A DNA stretch of 64,000 nucleotides from Sinorhizobium garamanticum. Lineage in GTDB: Bacteria; Pseudomonadota; Alphaproteobacteria; Rhizobiales; Rhizobiaceae. This document shows, in pieces, positions 16,997 through 24,772 of the stretch. Positions within the stretch are counted from its first letter, which is position 1. Each line of letters begins with the position of its first letter. The DNA lies in contig NZ_CP120375.1 in NCBI RefSeq assembly GCF_029892065.1, positions 558,001 through 622,000 on the forward strand, read 5' to 3'. Below the pieces are notes generated by a model. The model worked only from the letters and a program-made list of their open reading frames with translations. It was not told the DNA's origin and did not search any database. Made by a program: the position numbers and the translations under genes.

Positions 16997-17914
16997 ATGG
17001 ATACTTGCATCACCGTCTGGCATTGGCCTACGCAGGAACGCTGGTTCGACGAGGGCATCCGCACCTCGCTCGATCTGGTCCGGAACGCCGGCTTTACCCA
17101 TATCAACTGGAATCCCGATGCCGGCAGTTCCTATTGGATGGCGGATACCGAGATCGAGTTCACGCGCCGGATCGTTGCCGAAGCGGGTCTCAAGGTGCAC
17201 TCGGTCCACTCCACCAATGGCCGCAATACGGTGAGCGAGCTTATCGGCCCCGTGCCGTTCACCTTCGAGAGCCGCAAGGATATCCGCTCGCCGCACGAAT
17301 GGCAGCGCGTCAGCGGCGTGGAGCTGCTGAAGAATCGCATCGATTTGGCTGCGGCGTTCGGCGCGCCTAACATCGTCCTGCACGTCGACATCAGTGACGA
17401 CGTCTTCCGCAGCCCCGAAAGCGAGGCGGAATTCTTCGCGCCGCTCTACAGATCGCTGGATGAACTGCGCCCCTATTGCCTTGAGCGGAAGGTTCAGATC
17501 GCGGCCGAGACCCTGCTCGACGCCAGCGCGGGCAGCTTCCTGAAGCTTTATGATCGGCTATTCTCGCGTTACGATCCAGCCTTTATCGGCCTCTGCTACG
17601 ATAGCGGCCATTGGGAATTGCTGGAACCGGGCGGGCTCACTGTCCTCGAACGCTTTGGCAACCGGCTGATCGCGACGCATATCCACGACAATTTCGGCGC
17701 CAAGGACAATCACCTTCTACCCTTCGACGGCCGACTGGACTGGAATGCGATCACCAAGGCGATCGCGGCTACCGACTATGTCACGCCGCTCAATTTCGAG
17801 ACGCCGATGGACCGGTATGGCGTGCCGGACGCTGTCTTCTATCAACGCGCCCATGCGGTGGCTGCACGTCTCGAGGAAATGATTGCAACAGCACGGCGAA
17901 AGGTTGGCGAGTGA
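16997..17914 (+). CDS. sugar phosphate isomerase/epimerase-like TIM-barrel protein
   Basis: A 305-residue protein of the xylose-isomerase-like TIM-barrel (AP endonuclease 2) superfamily. The fold is indicated by GFTHINWNPD near the N-terminus, AAAFGAPNIVLHVDI, an AAETLLDA strand, IGLCYDSGHWEL and ATHIHDNFGAKDNHLLPFDG, where His and Asp/Glu residues would bind the metal. The ATG at 16997 is preferred over the one at 16985 because GGAG lies six bases before it. It overlaps the next gene by 4 nt. The probable role is isomerising or epimerising the imported sugar or polyol; the substrate is unknown. Confidence 0.82.
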   Translation: MDTCITVWHWPTQERWFDEGIRTSLDLVRNAGFTHINWNPDAGSSYWMADTEIEFTRRIVAEAGLKVHSVHSTNGRNTVSELIGPVPFTFESRKDIRSPHEWQRVSGVELLKNRIDLAAAFGAPNIVLHVDISDDVFRSPESEAEFFAPLYRSLDELRPYCLERKVQIAAETLLDASAGSFLKLYDRLFSRYDPAFIGLCYDSGHWELLEPGGLTVLERFGNRLIATHIHDNFGAKDNHLLPFDGRLDWNAITKAIAATDYVTPLNFETPMDRYGVPDAVFYQRAHAVAARLEEMIATARRKVGE

Positions 17915-18711
17915 CAGGTGCATTCGACGCGAGACTGGAGACGCTGCGCTGCGTGACCGCCGAGGTCGGCGCATTCGCGCTCGGCCATTTCCATCGCCTG
18001 GCGCAGGTGGCGGTCGAGACCAAGGGCACCGCCGATTATGTCAGTGCCGTCGACCGCGACGCCGAGACACTGGGGCGCCGCCTCATCCGGCTGGCCTACC
18101 CTGACGATGCGATCGTCGGAGAAGAACATGCCGGCGAGGCGGCGGCGGACTACTGGCTGATCGATCCGGTCGACGGCACCGCCAATTTCTTGAGCGGGAT
18201 ACCGTTCTGGGCTGTTTCAATCGCCTATGTGCGTGACGGCGAACCAGTCCTGGGAGCGATTGCTTTGCCGGCCTTGGACGCCCTGTTCTGGTCGGCGATT
18301 GATCGGCCGTTGCACGGAAGCGGAACACTTCCCCAGCTGCCAAGCCGCAGGCCGATGGCCTTCGGCGTCGGCCGCAATCGTGTCTGGAAGCTGGAACACC
18401 GCCTTCAGCTCGAAGCGCGGCTCGAAGCCCAAGGGTTCCATATCACCAGCCTTGGCAGTTGCGCCGCCTCGTTGGCGATGGTCGCCGCCGGCCGATTGGC
18501 CGGCTACATCGAACACGGCACCAACCTTTGGGATTGCGCCGCCGGGCATGTGCTCTGCAAGACCGCCGGGCGCAGCTCGACAATCACATTCGATGAAAAG
18601 GGCCGGGTCGCTGTCCACGCAACGATGGCGCCTCTCGCGCAAAGCGCCACGACAACACGGAGGAATCTCGATGGCAGACACCCGGTTCCAGCTTTGCGAT
18701 GTGTCCCTTGA
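17911..18711 (+). CDS. inositol-monophosphatase family phosphatase
   Basis: A 266-residue protein starting at the GTG at 17911, which overlaps the previous stop (GTGA). The metal-binding signature is complete: EE at 71-72, DPVDGT at 85-90 and a later WDCAAGHVLCKTAG matching the WDxAAG motif. Mg-dependent enzymes of this family remove phosphate from inositol phosphates, histidinol phosphate, fructose bisphosphate or PAP. Together with an Afu-like transporter and an isomerase, a phosphatase for an imported phosphorylated polyol or sugar is the simplest reading. The C-terminal ~25 residues (QSATTTRRNLDG onward) overlap the next gene and may be extended. Confidence 0.85.
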   Translation: MTGAFDARLETLRCVTAEVGAFALGHFHRLAQVAVETKGTADYVSAVDRDAETLGRRLIRLAYPDDAIVGEEHAGEAAADYWLIDPVDGTANFLSGIPFWAVSIAYVRDGEPVLGAIALPALDALFWSAIDRPLHGSGTLPQLPSRRPMAFGVGRNRVWKLEHRLQLEARLEAQGFHITSLGSCAASLAMVAAGRLAGYIEHGTNLWDCAAGHVLCKTAGRSSTITFDEKGRVAVHATMAPLAQSATTTRRNLDGRHPVPALRCVP

Positions 18712-19171
18712 TGGCTCTTTACAGAGCACCCGCGCGCACATCGAACGTGAGCGCGCAATCGCCGTCTACGACCTCTTGGAGGACAACAGCTTCATCCCCG
18801 TTGGTCACGACGGGGGGCCCTATCGTCTCAATCTGGCATTGCCGGACACAGAGCTGGCCTTCCATGTCGCCACCGAGAACGGAACGCCTGTCCTCAGTCA
18901 CCATCTGTCGCTCATGTGCGACAGCCACTACGACGCCTTTCAGTGTGCGGGCGCTGCCAGGTTCGAAGCCATCGACCTGGGCCGTCGCGCCATTCACGAC
19001 GAGGCGTCCTAGCTTCTGAAAGCGTGTCTCGCCTCGAAGATCGCCATCGATCTCGACACCGCCCGACGGCTGTTCACACTGATTTACGTCCTGCTCATGC
19101 GAAACGGCTCTTATGGCGCTCGGTTGGTATGGCACGAAGGAAGAAAGTTGTCCGACAAATCGTCGATTTAA
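18671..19171 (+). pseudogene. UPF0262-family protein interrupted by an in-frame amber codon
   Basis: An excellent ribosome-binding site (CGGAGGA) precedes the ATG at 18671. The frame encodes the UPF0262 pattern (TENGTPVLSHHLSL, CDSHYDAF, FEAIDLGRRAIHDEAS) but meets TAG at 19010-19012. Without any change of frame it continues LLKACLASKIAIDLDTARRL and FTLIYVLLMRN, exactly the conserved C-terminus of the family, to a TAA at 19169. The full protein would be about 166 residues. UPF0262 proteins are conserved in alphaproteobacteria with unknown role. The single stop suggests a recent nonsense mutation, or suppression. Confidence 0.75.
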
Positions 19172-19554
19172 TTTTGTGAGACGAATCCGGAATTCTCGGG
19201 GATGAGGCAGCATGCAAATTGATGCGTGTCACGGGTCTTCTGCAGTAACGAGCTACCGAACGATGCCATTCCGTTCGGGCAAGCTGGTCTTGTCGCTCCT
19301 CGTCTTGGGGGCAATGGTTGCTTCCGTCGCTTTTTTGCCCTACGGACCGCTCAACCCACGGGCGCTGCTTCCGATGCTGGACTGGAACCTGGTGTCGGCA
19401 GAAGGACCGATCCTCCACCTGTGCAGTTCACTGGCCGTCCTCGATAATCCGGGCTTTCGGACCATCGCTTGGAACTCCGTTCTTTATTGCGCGACCCTTC
19501 CCAGGACAGACGATCCGTCACGGGCAGCAGTTTAGAGGCCCATCCCCGTGACGC
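19172..19554. other. stretch without a recognised gene
   Basis: An open frame on the plus strand (19212-19535) has one hydrophobic segment (VLSLLVLGAMVASVAFLPYG) but no recognisable family and no clear ribosome-binding site. It may be a relic of a secreted protein. Confidence 0.3.
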
Positions 19555-19993
19555 AACCCTGGCCAAGCTTGATTCTGTCGAGTCAAACTGGCGGTGGACG
19601 CTCTCCTCCGACACGCCGGAGGATTCGTCGCTCATCTACCGCAGGCAAGGCCTTCAGTCCGCTTGGCTGACAAGTGTGGAGCATTCAGTCTCTCTACAGG
19701 CCCTTTCCAGGCGCGACACGGCGCTCATCAGCTTCTTCTTCGTCCTTGCCGGCAAAATCGAACTCACTAACCGGCGGACGCGCAAGACGCTATCTATTTC
19801 CCCAAACCATGTCGCAAGCACCCGCCAAAGTGCAGGCAGCCGGATGGCGATCGGATCTGGAAGTTCCTGGTTGGCCTTCCACATTCCCGAGCCGGCTTTG
19901 CGGCGAAACTTCGAGGACCTGACCGTGTCCTGTGTGCAGGAATTCGCATTGCCGCCTACGCGTTTTTGTGACGATAGCGCGCAAGGTCGATAA
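19555..19993 (+). pseudogene. AraC-type regulator, N-terminal relic
   Basis: The frame encodes part of an AraC-binding-like sensor domain: [35 protein letters not shown], then [19 protein letters not shown]. The helix-turn-helix C-terminus is absent and the frame ends at 19993, where unrelated beta-propeller-like sequence begins. It is a truncated, non-functional regulator. Confidence 0.5.
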
Positions 19994-20135
19994 GAACTAC
20001 AATGTCTTGCTGTGCAGCAGGGACGGAGCTCAGCGTGTCCGGCTGAGCTGGGACGGATCGGAGGGTAATTACTACGTCCTTTCGACGCTGAGTTGGTCTC
20101 CAGACGCTCGCCGCCTCGCGCCTTACGGCATCCGC
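19985..20135 (+). pseudogene. beta-propeller (WD40-like) relic split by the composite transposon
   Basis: The plus-strand frame reads [15 protein letters not shown], then a propeller-blade-like YYVLSTLSWSPDARRLAPYGIR up to the transposon border at 20136. If the transposon and one copy of the 5-bp duplication are removed, the frame continues without a break beyond 22465 as PGYKREVM. This shows that the element inserted into this gene. Only a fragment survives on both sides. Confidence 0.5.
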
Positions 20136-20437
20136 TGTCGCTTGGCAGCTAATCGTGAGAATCGCATCCCAACGATATCAATTGGTTAGCATTGCAATTA
20201 ATTTGAGAACGGGCATTTAAACTGAGAACTGCGCCGAGCCTTTCTAGTCAAACTGAGATTCGGCTGCGGTGTGTATCATGGTCAAGCATTTTGGCAGTTG
20301 GCGTACATCTTCAGAGAAACAGGACCTTACCCCTTCGAGATTGCATCGAAGCACGGAGATCTACGTTACGATTCTCATATTTAAGTGCCAAGGTTTACCG
20401 GAACGGCCGCATTCTCACGATTAGCTGCCAAGCGACA
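20136..20437. repeat. IS21-like terminal element, copy 1 (302 bp)
   Basis: The element begins TGTCGCTTGGCAGCTAATCG and ends with its inverted copy (CGATTAGCTGCCAAGCGACA), giving terminal inverted repeats of about 27 bp. Inside lie several imperfect short repeats around TTGAGAACGGGC, ACTGAGAACTGCG and ACTGAGATTCGG, the multiple-terminal-repeat layout typical of IS21-family ends. No coding capacity remains. Confidence 0.8.
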
Positions 20438-20549
20438 GCCGCAGCCTAATATGGCGCGGTATCGATTGCGGCATGCTCGCTATTGCCACTCGTTTTTTGC
20501 TCGCCGGCCTCAGGGAGAGGGCAGACGCTTACTGAACCGAATGAGAATC

Positions 20550-21068
20550 TTAACTCCAGGATAGCTGATCTCTGGGCAGGCGGCCGCTCGGATCGTTCAC
20601 CATCACCCGATGCGGAGGATGCGGTCCCCAAGCCCACAGGACGAGATTTCGGTCGTCCTCTTCGGCCCCCGGTGCAAAACTGGGCACCAAGATGCCGGCT
20701 GTGCCACGCAAGATCAGACGATCGTAGATCGCCCAAGAGGCGGGGCGCCTCCCTTCTGCGAGCGCCATGGCCCAGCTGCAGGCCATTTCCTCCATCGAGA
20801 CGGAGTACGCGTCCCTCCCCTCCTCCGTGGTTAAATCTGCCACGTCCTCGCAATCGATGTCGTAGGAGCAAAGCACGCAGGGATCGATACGATGACCAAA
20901 GCCCTGATTGGCCTCCTTGACCGCGGTCATGATACCGAGCGCGAGATATAAGGCCGGTACGCCTTTCGGATTGAAGCGCGCTCCCCTGATTGCCGCGCCA
21001 TCGCCTGATGTCGGTTTGAAAGCCCACCGTGGATCATGCGCGCGGTAACAGGTCCCGGTGAACCTCAA
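20550..21068 (-). CDS. RES-domain toxin
   Basis: A 172-residue RES-domain protein. The Arg, Glu and Ser positions that name the family appear around CYRAHDPRWAF, the Glu-rich central part and GILVPSFA; GARFNPKGVPALYLA is the conserved strand after the first motif. The start is read as TTG at 21068, sharing TTGA with the antitoxin stop. RES toxins (MbcT type) degrade NAD+. With the Xre antitoxin immediately upstream it forms a complete module carried inside the composite transposon. Confidence 0.85.
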   Translation of the reverse strand: MRFTGTCYRAHDPRWAFKPTSGDGAAIRGARFNPKGVPALYLALGIMTAVKEANQGFGHRIDPCVLCSYDIDCEDVADLTTEEGRDAYSVSMEEMACSWAMALAEGRRPASWAIYDRLILRGTAGILVPSFAPGAEEDDRNLVLWAWGPHPPHRVMVNDPSGRLPRDQLSWS

Positions 21069-21454
21069 GCAAAGCCCCCGAGGGCCATATGGTCGAGGTA
21101 GTCGCGAACCGCCGCCGCTTTGCCGTCCTTCACCAGCGCCTCTGCCGTTCGCCCGCCAAATGCCGGTAGCGGCTGGGCGCGATACCACGCCATGGCCTGC
21201 TCCTTGCCGCCGGCCCAATCGGTGACTCTGCTGATGATTTCAAGCATTTCGCGAAGGCGGTTCTGCGTCTTCGTCCCGCGACTGCGCTCCAGTCGATAAA
21301 GCGTTTCGCGCGCAAGACCAGCCGTCTCGGCAAGTTGCGTTTTTGACATGCCGAAGCCGTCTGCGACTTGCTGGACCGCAATCTTTCCGCCCTTGTCCAT
21401 GTATGACAATATCAGCGGCCCGCCGTCGACATGGACCTTTTCAGCCTGAACCAT
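21065..21454 (-). CDS. Xre/MbcA/ParS-type antitoxin
   Basis: Starting at the ATG at 21454, the 129-residue protein has a central helix-turn-helix (MSKTQLAETAGLARETLYRL) and the DUF2384 C-terminal toxin-binding domain (GGKEQAMAWYRAQPLPAFGG, then LVKDGKAAAVRDYLDHMALG). A longer in-frame start at 21595 lies within the next gene and is less likely. It precedes the RES toxin with a 4-nt overlap. The antitoxin would neutralise the toxin and repress the operon. Confidence 0.85.
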   Translation of the reverse strand: MVQAEKVHVDGGPLILSYMDKGGKIAVQQVADGFGMSKTQLAETAGLARETLYRLERSRGTKTQNRLREMLEIISRVTDWAGGKEQAMAWYRAQPLPAFGGRTAEALVKDGKAAAVRDYLDHMALGGFA

Positions 21455-21591
21455 CTTCCTGTCACATCCAGACACATATTTTCTGTGCAGAATATATGGC
21501 AGAGCGATCCCTTCCGCAAGACCACTGCGACGATCGCCTGGCCGCCATCCTTTTAGCCCTTCCGTGGCGCGAAAGCCTTCGGCGACAATGA

Positions 21592-22155
21592 TCATGACGC
21601 TCTCCGTCCCTCCATGCCATTCGCCCGCATCAGGGCCATCAGCATCGGTCCAAGCGAGAATTCGCCTCGCCTCGCCCTCGCGGTCAGATCCCGGAGATAG
21701 CCGCCGGCATTCTTGATGTGCCCCTCCCTTTCGAGGATGCAGGCGACTGCAACCGCGGCATTCTCCTGTCCCATGACCTCGCAGGCGTCTTGATAGGCCG
21801 ACGGGCTGACGCCCAGCATCGATCGCACCACGACCGCGGCCGACATCAGGTCGCGCCAGCCGGCGACTGCCCCTCCCGGTGCGTAATCGACTATATCCGG
21901 GCAGGCCTTCAGCACCATTCCCAATGGGAAAGCCTTTATCGGCTCCCGCGTCGGCCGGATGTCCTGGCTCGGCTTCGCCCCCTGCTCTATTCGAGAGCTA
22001 GGTTCAAGTTCATTGCTGGATTCGGTATTTGAATTCTGTATGTGGCGTTCATTTTGAACAGCATTGCTGTCCTCTTTTTGCGAATCTGCGTGAATTTCCA
22101 GCCGGTTACTAATCTCCTCGCGCAGCATCTCCATTTCATCGAGGATCGGCTCGAG
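21592..22155 (-). pseudogene. repC: RepC replication protein, C-terminal fragment
   Basis: Leftward sequence ending at 21592 is the C-terminal domain of RepC, the initiator of repABC plasmids: PLGMVLKACPDIVDYAPGGA, MSAAVVVRSMLGVSPSAY, then VACILEREGHIKNAGGYLRD and RRGEFSLGPMLMALMRANG. It is cut off upstream at 22155 by the second IS21-like end, so the winged-helix N-terminus and the internal replication origin are missing. It cannot initiate replication; it was presumably captured from a repABC plasmid together with the downstream toxin-antitoxin pair. Confidence 0.85.
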
Positions 22156-22460
22156 TGTCGCTTGGCAGCTAATCGTGAGAATCGCATCCCAACGATACCA
22201 ATTGGTTAGCATTGCAATTAATTTGAGAACGGGCATTTAAACTGAGAACTGCGCCGAGCCTTTCCAGTCAAACTGAGATTCGGCTGCGGTGTGTATCATG
22301 GTCAAGCATTTTGGCAGTTGGCGTACATCTTCAGAGAAAACAGGACCTTACCCCCTTCGAGATTGCATCGAAGCACGGAGATCTGCGTTTACGATTCTCA
22401 TATTTAAGTGCCAAGGTTTACCGGAACGGCCGCATTCTCACGATTAGCTGCCAAGCGACA
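22156..22460. repeat. IS21-like terminal element, copy 2 (305 bp)
   Basis: It is nearly identical to 20136-20437, differing by a few substitutions and three one-base insertions (for example in GAGAAAACAGG and CCCCCTTCG). The same terminal inverted repeats are present. It truncates repC at its left border and is followed by the second TCCGC of the target duplication. Confidence 0.8.
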
Positions 22461-22474
22461 TCCGCCCAGGCTAC

Positions 22475-22600
22475 AAGCGGGAGGTGATGCCAATAACGGG
22501 CCGATCAAGCGCCTTATCCGAATAGCCCATCGCCTTGCTGAAAGCCTTTCGCAGGAACAGGGAGAAGCCGGCATGACCGTCAGTCCCTGCTTTATGCCGT
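22475..22600 (-). pseudogene. IlvD/Edd-type dehydratase N-terminal relic
   Basis: Read leftward, the stretch gives FLRKAFSKAMGYSDKALDRP followed by VIGIT, the conserved opening of dihydroxy-acid dehydratase family proteins. Sequence similarity ends near 22485. Only about 40 codons remain. Confidence 0.5.
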
Positions 22601-22615
22601 TGGGCTCCTCGGCCA

Positions 22616-23554
22616 TCATGTGAACCCTTCAGGCCTCGTTTCTTGTCGTGGCTCAGCGTCACGATTTGGCATCGTTGCCGCATGGCTTCTCCGCACTACC
22701 AGACGGTATTCTCGCCAAGCTGTAAACAGGCCAGCTCCGACTACGATGGCCGCCCCGGCCGCCATGTTCCACGTCACAGTTTCACCAAAAAAGACGTACG
22801 CAACAATCACGCTCAAGACGAGTTGGAGGTACGTGAGGGGCTGAACCTCACCTGCGTTGAGAAGCCCGTAAGCCCTGATGAGAGAAAAGTGGCTGAGAGC
22901 ACCGCAAACGCTCAGTGCCGTCATTGCAGGCCAGTCCCCGATATGTATAGGCGTCCAATAGAACGGCCCCACAGATGTTACCGCCAGGGCTCCTCCGACA
23001 CCGGCATATAAGACACTTGTCACGGCGGAGTCGTACTGGCTGACCGCACGCGTGGCGATCCCATACAGCGCGTACAAAAGACTAGCAGCCAGGGGAAGCA
23101 GCAGCTGGATACCGAAATGAGCGCTCACCGGGTTTAGAAGCACCAGAACCCCAGCCAACCCGGCAGCCACAGCGACGCCGCGACACCAACCGACCTTTTC
23201 CCCGAGTAACGGCACCGACAGAATGGTGACTATCAGTGGAGTCGCTTGGTATATCGCCTGGCTCATCGCTAGCCCAGCAATAGTGTAAGCGTAGACGATG
23301 ACAACGATGTTGCTTGCTAGAAGAACACCGCGGAGCAACTGCAGAACTGGTCGCGGCGTGAATAAAGCGCCTCGCAGGCCTACCGGAGAGTATGCAGCAA
23401 GCACCGTTGCAAACGCCGCAAACGCCCAAAAGCGAATCATTGTCACTATAATTGCCGGGTACTTCTCAGCGAGTAGCCTGGAAAAGCCGTCCTGCCCGGC
23501 AAATAGTATCACCGCCAAAAGGACATAAAGATAGCCTGGCGATTTGTCTTGCAT
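22616..23554 (-). CDS. EamA/DMT-family transporter
   Basis: A 312-residue protein with about ten membrane helices arranged as two EamA repeats. It starts MQDKSPGYLYVLLAVILFAG and has the repeat signatures ...MIRFWAFAAF and ...SLIRAYGLLNAGEVQPLTYL ahead of the final helices. DMT/EamA proteins export amino acids and other metabolites across the inner membrane. The gene runs leftward and appears complete and isolated. Its substrate is unknown. The relic downstream (IlvD-like) is unrelated. Confidence 0.85.
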   Translation of the reverse strand: MQDKSPGYLYVLLAVILFAGQDGFSRLLAEKYPAIIVTMIRFWAFAAFATVLAAYSPVGLRGALFTPRPVLQLLRGVLLASNIVVIVYAYTIAGLAMSQAIYQATPLIVTILSVPLLGEKVGWCRGVAVAAGLAGVLVLLNPVSAHFGIQLLLPLAASLLYALYGIATRAVSQYDSAVTSVLYAGVGGALAVTSVGPFYWTPIHIGDWPAMTALSVCGALSHFSLIRAYGLLNAGEVQPLTYLQLVLSVIVAYVFFGETVTWNMAAGAAIVVGAGLFTAWREYRLVVRRSHAATMPNRDAEPRQETRPEGFT

Positions 23555-23799
23555 GGTTGAACTTACTCCTTGGCAACAGCGTCAGAATTGGCACTGCTTC
23601 GTCGTTGGGTTGCCCCGGTGGTCATGCGGAGCCTACCGCGTGCCAGAGTTCGTCAGCGTACTCACGACCAGGCTCGACTAGCGGGTCATGTCACCTTGCT
23701 CGGTCTCGTCCGCCTCAAGCCCGCGAACTCGAAGGATGGAGGGACCACGGGTTCGGACGGCACCCCGGTCTCGGCAGTTCGCCTTACGAGGGCGGCGGT

Positions 23800-24080
23800 C
23801 AATCGTCGCCCCACGCAAATAGTCGTCGTAGTGACGACTCACGAGCCGAAGCGAACGATCCGGTTCGATCACGCAGGTTTCATAAACCCGTCGACCAAAC
23901 AGACGGATGAACTGATGCGGCACGATGCTGCCGACCGGTGCGTTTGCAAGCTTCGCGTGGCGCTGTCGGCCATATGACGCTGCCCGGTATAGGTTCAAGG
24001 TAGGGGCCGTAGCCGGTGGGAAGTGTCAACGTGCAAGCGAGGAGCAAAAGCGCTGCTGTTAGCACAAGAAGTGTATCTTT
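23800..24080 (-). pseudogene. small lipoprotein-like gene, frameshifted
   Basis: From an ATG at 24080 the frame encodes a signal sequence with a possible lipobox (MKDTLLVLTAALLLLACTLT) and PTGYGPYLEPIPG. After about 35 codons a neighbouring frame continues plausibly as RQRHAKLANAPVGSIVPHQF and YETCVIEPDRSLRLVSRHYD. One indel near 23970 would restore a ~90-residue lipoprotein. It was not recognised beyond that. Sequence from 23556 to 23800 holds no other gene. Confidence 0.35.
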
Positions 24081-24141
24081 CATGGTGGTCACCCGAACCT
24101 GTCACTTCGAAGGGGCTCGGCCACCGTCGATCTCCTCCCTG

Positions 24142-24171
24142 TTGTGGGTCGCGCTACGGCGCGACCCACAA
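24142..24171. terminator. perfect 13-bp hairpin
   Basis: TTGTGGGTCGCGC (24142-24154) and its exact complement (24159-24171) enclose a four-base loop. The stem is GC-rich and could terminate transcription on either strand, but there is no T-run, so it may instead be a processed or repeat-derived hairpin. Confidence 0.45.
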
Positions 24172-24355
24172 GCATCGACAACAGGGACTGGCACTACCGG
24201 CTTCCGCTGCGTTTAACGGAAGATTTCAAAGCTCATGCCACTTTCGCTGTGGACAGCAACAATTCACTTCGCGCGCGTTTTCAGCTACTTAGGCATGAAC
24301 ATAGAAGAAGCCGTTGAAGAAAGGCTGTGTCATAAAGTCGGCAAAGGCGACATGA

Positions 24356-24573
24356 TTGTCGGATGCCGTCGACGATGCAGGCCGTGGACGCACCCAGCTA
24401 CCCCAACGGGCCGGGCGTCTAATGGACCGCGAGCTGCTAATCAGTGCAATGGAGAAGGCCGGTGGGTCCAGGCAAAGGCAGCTCACACCGCGGCAAGTCG
24501 GCTATGCTTTGCGCCGGCATCGTATGCAGGTTGAAGAAGATCTAAAGTCGGTGAGCCCACTTATCGTGGGTGT
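24356..24573 (+). pseudogene. nifA C-terminal relic
   Basis: The frame gives MDRELLISAMEKAGG, then LTPRQVGYALRRHRMQVEED before a stop at 24573. This matches the end of NifA, whose DNA-binding helix-turn-helix typically reads EKAGWVQAKAARLLGLTPRQVGYAL. The middle of the helix-turn-helix is damaged: WVQAKAA survives only in another frame and the intervening residues are deleted. No upstream GAF or AAA+ domain is visible. It sits just before the nifB promoter, where nifA lies in other rhizobia, so the local nifA has been lost. Confidence 0.7.
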
Positions 24574-24628
24574 GGCCAAGCCTCTTCCCTCGGGAACGCC
24601 GATCATTGTCTAATTTGGCCCCTTCTCT

Positions 24629-24733
24629 TGTCGCGACTTCGACAAAACTGCGTCGGCGCTATTGGCCGGAAATCGAACACGAAACGCCAACCTCTTGAAT
24701 TTGCCATCTCATTTGGTTGGCACAGCGCTTGCA
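24629..24733 (+). promoter_or_regulatory. nifB promoter: NifA upstream site and sigma-54 element
   Basis: The upstream site TGTCGCGACTTCGACA (24629-24644) is a perfect TGT-N10-ACA. The -24/-12 element TGGCACAGCGCTTGCA (24718-24733) has consensus GG-N10-GC spacing. The nifB ATG follows 40 bp downstream. The promoter therefore needs NifA and RpoN. Confidence 0.92.
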
Positions 24734-24772
24734 TTTTCGACAACGATCTTACCCCCCCAGTGGAGCTGTTCA

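Larger units (their letters stand above)
20136..22460. mobile_element. composite transposon with IS21-like ends and a RES/Xre cargo
   Basis: Two nearly identical ~300-bp elements in direct orientation (20136-20437 and 22156-22460) bracket a RES toxin, an Xre antitoxin and the 3' end of repC. The five bases immediately outside, TCCGC (20131-20135 and 22461-22465), are identical, as expected for a target-site duplication of the whole unit. Removing the unit and one TCCGC restores an open frame across the junction. No transposase is encoded, so mobilisation would need help in trans. Confidence 0.75.

Noticed and set aside
13184..18758. Long open frames on the strand opposite the ABC-transporter genes, up to about 440 codons.
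   Set aside because: They are shadows of GC-rich codon usage; composition and absence of motifs show they are not genes.
24662..24772. Longer start for nifB.
   Set aside because: It would begin upstream of the -24/-12 promoter, so it cannot be on the transcript.
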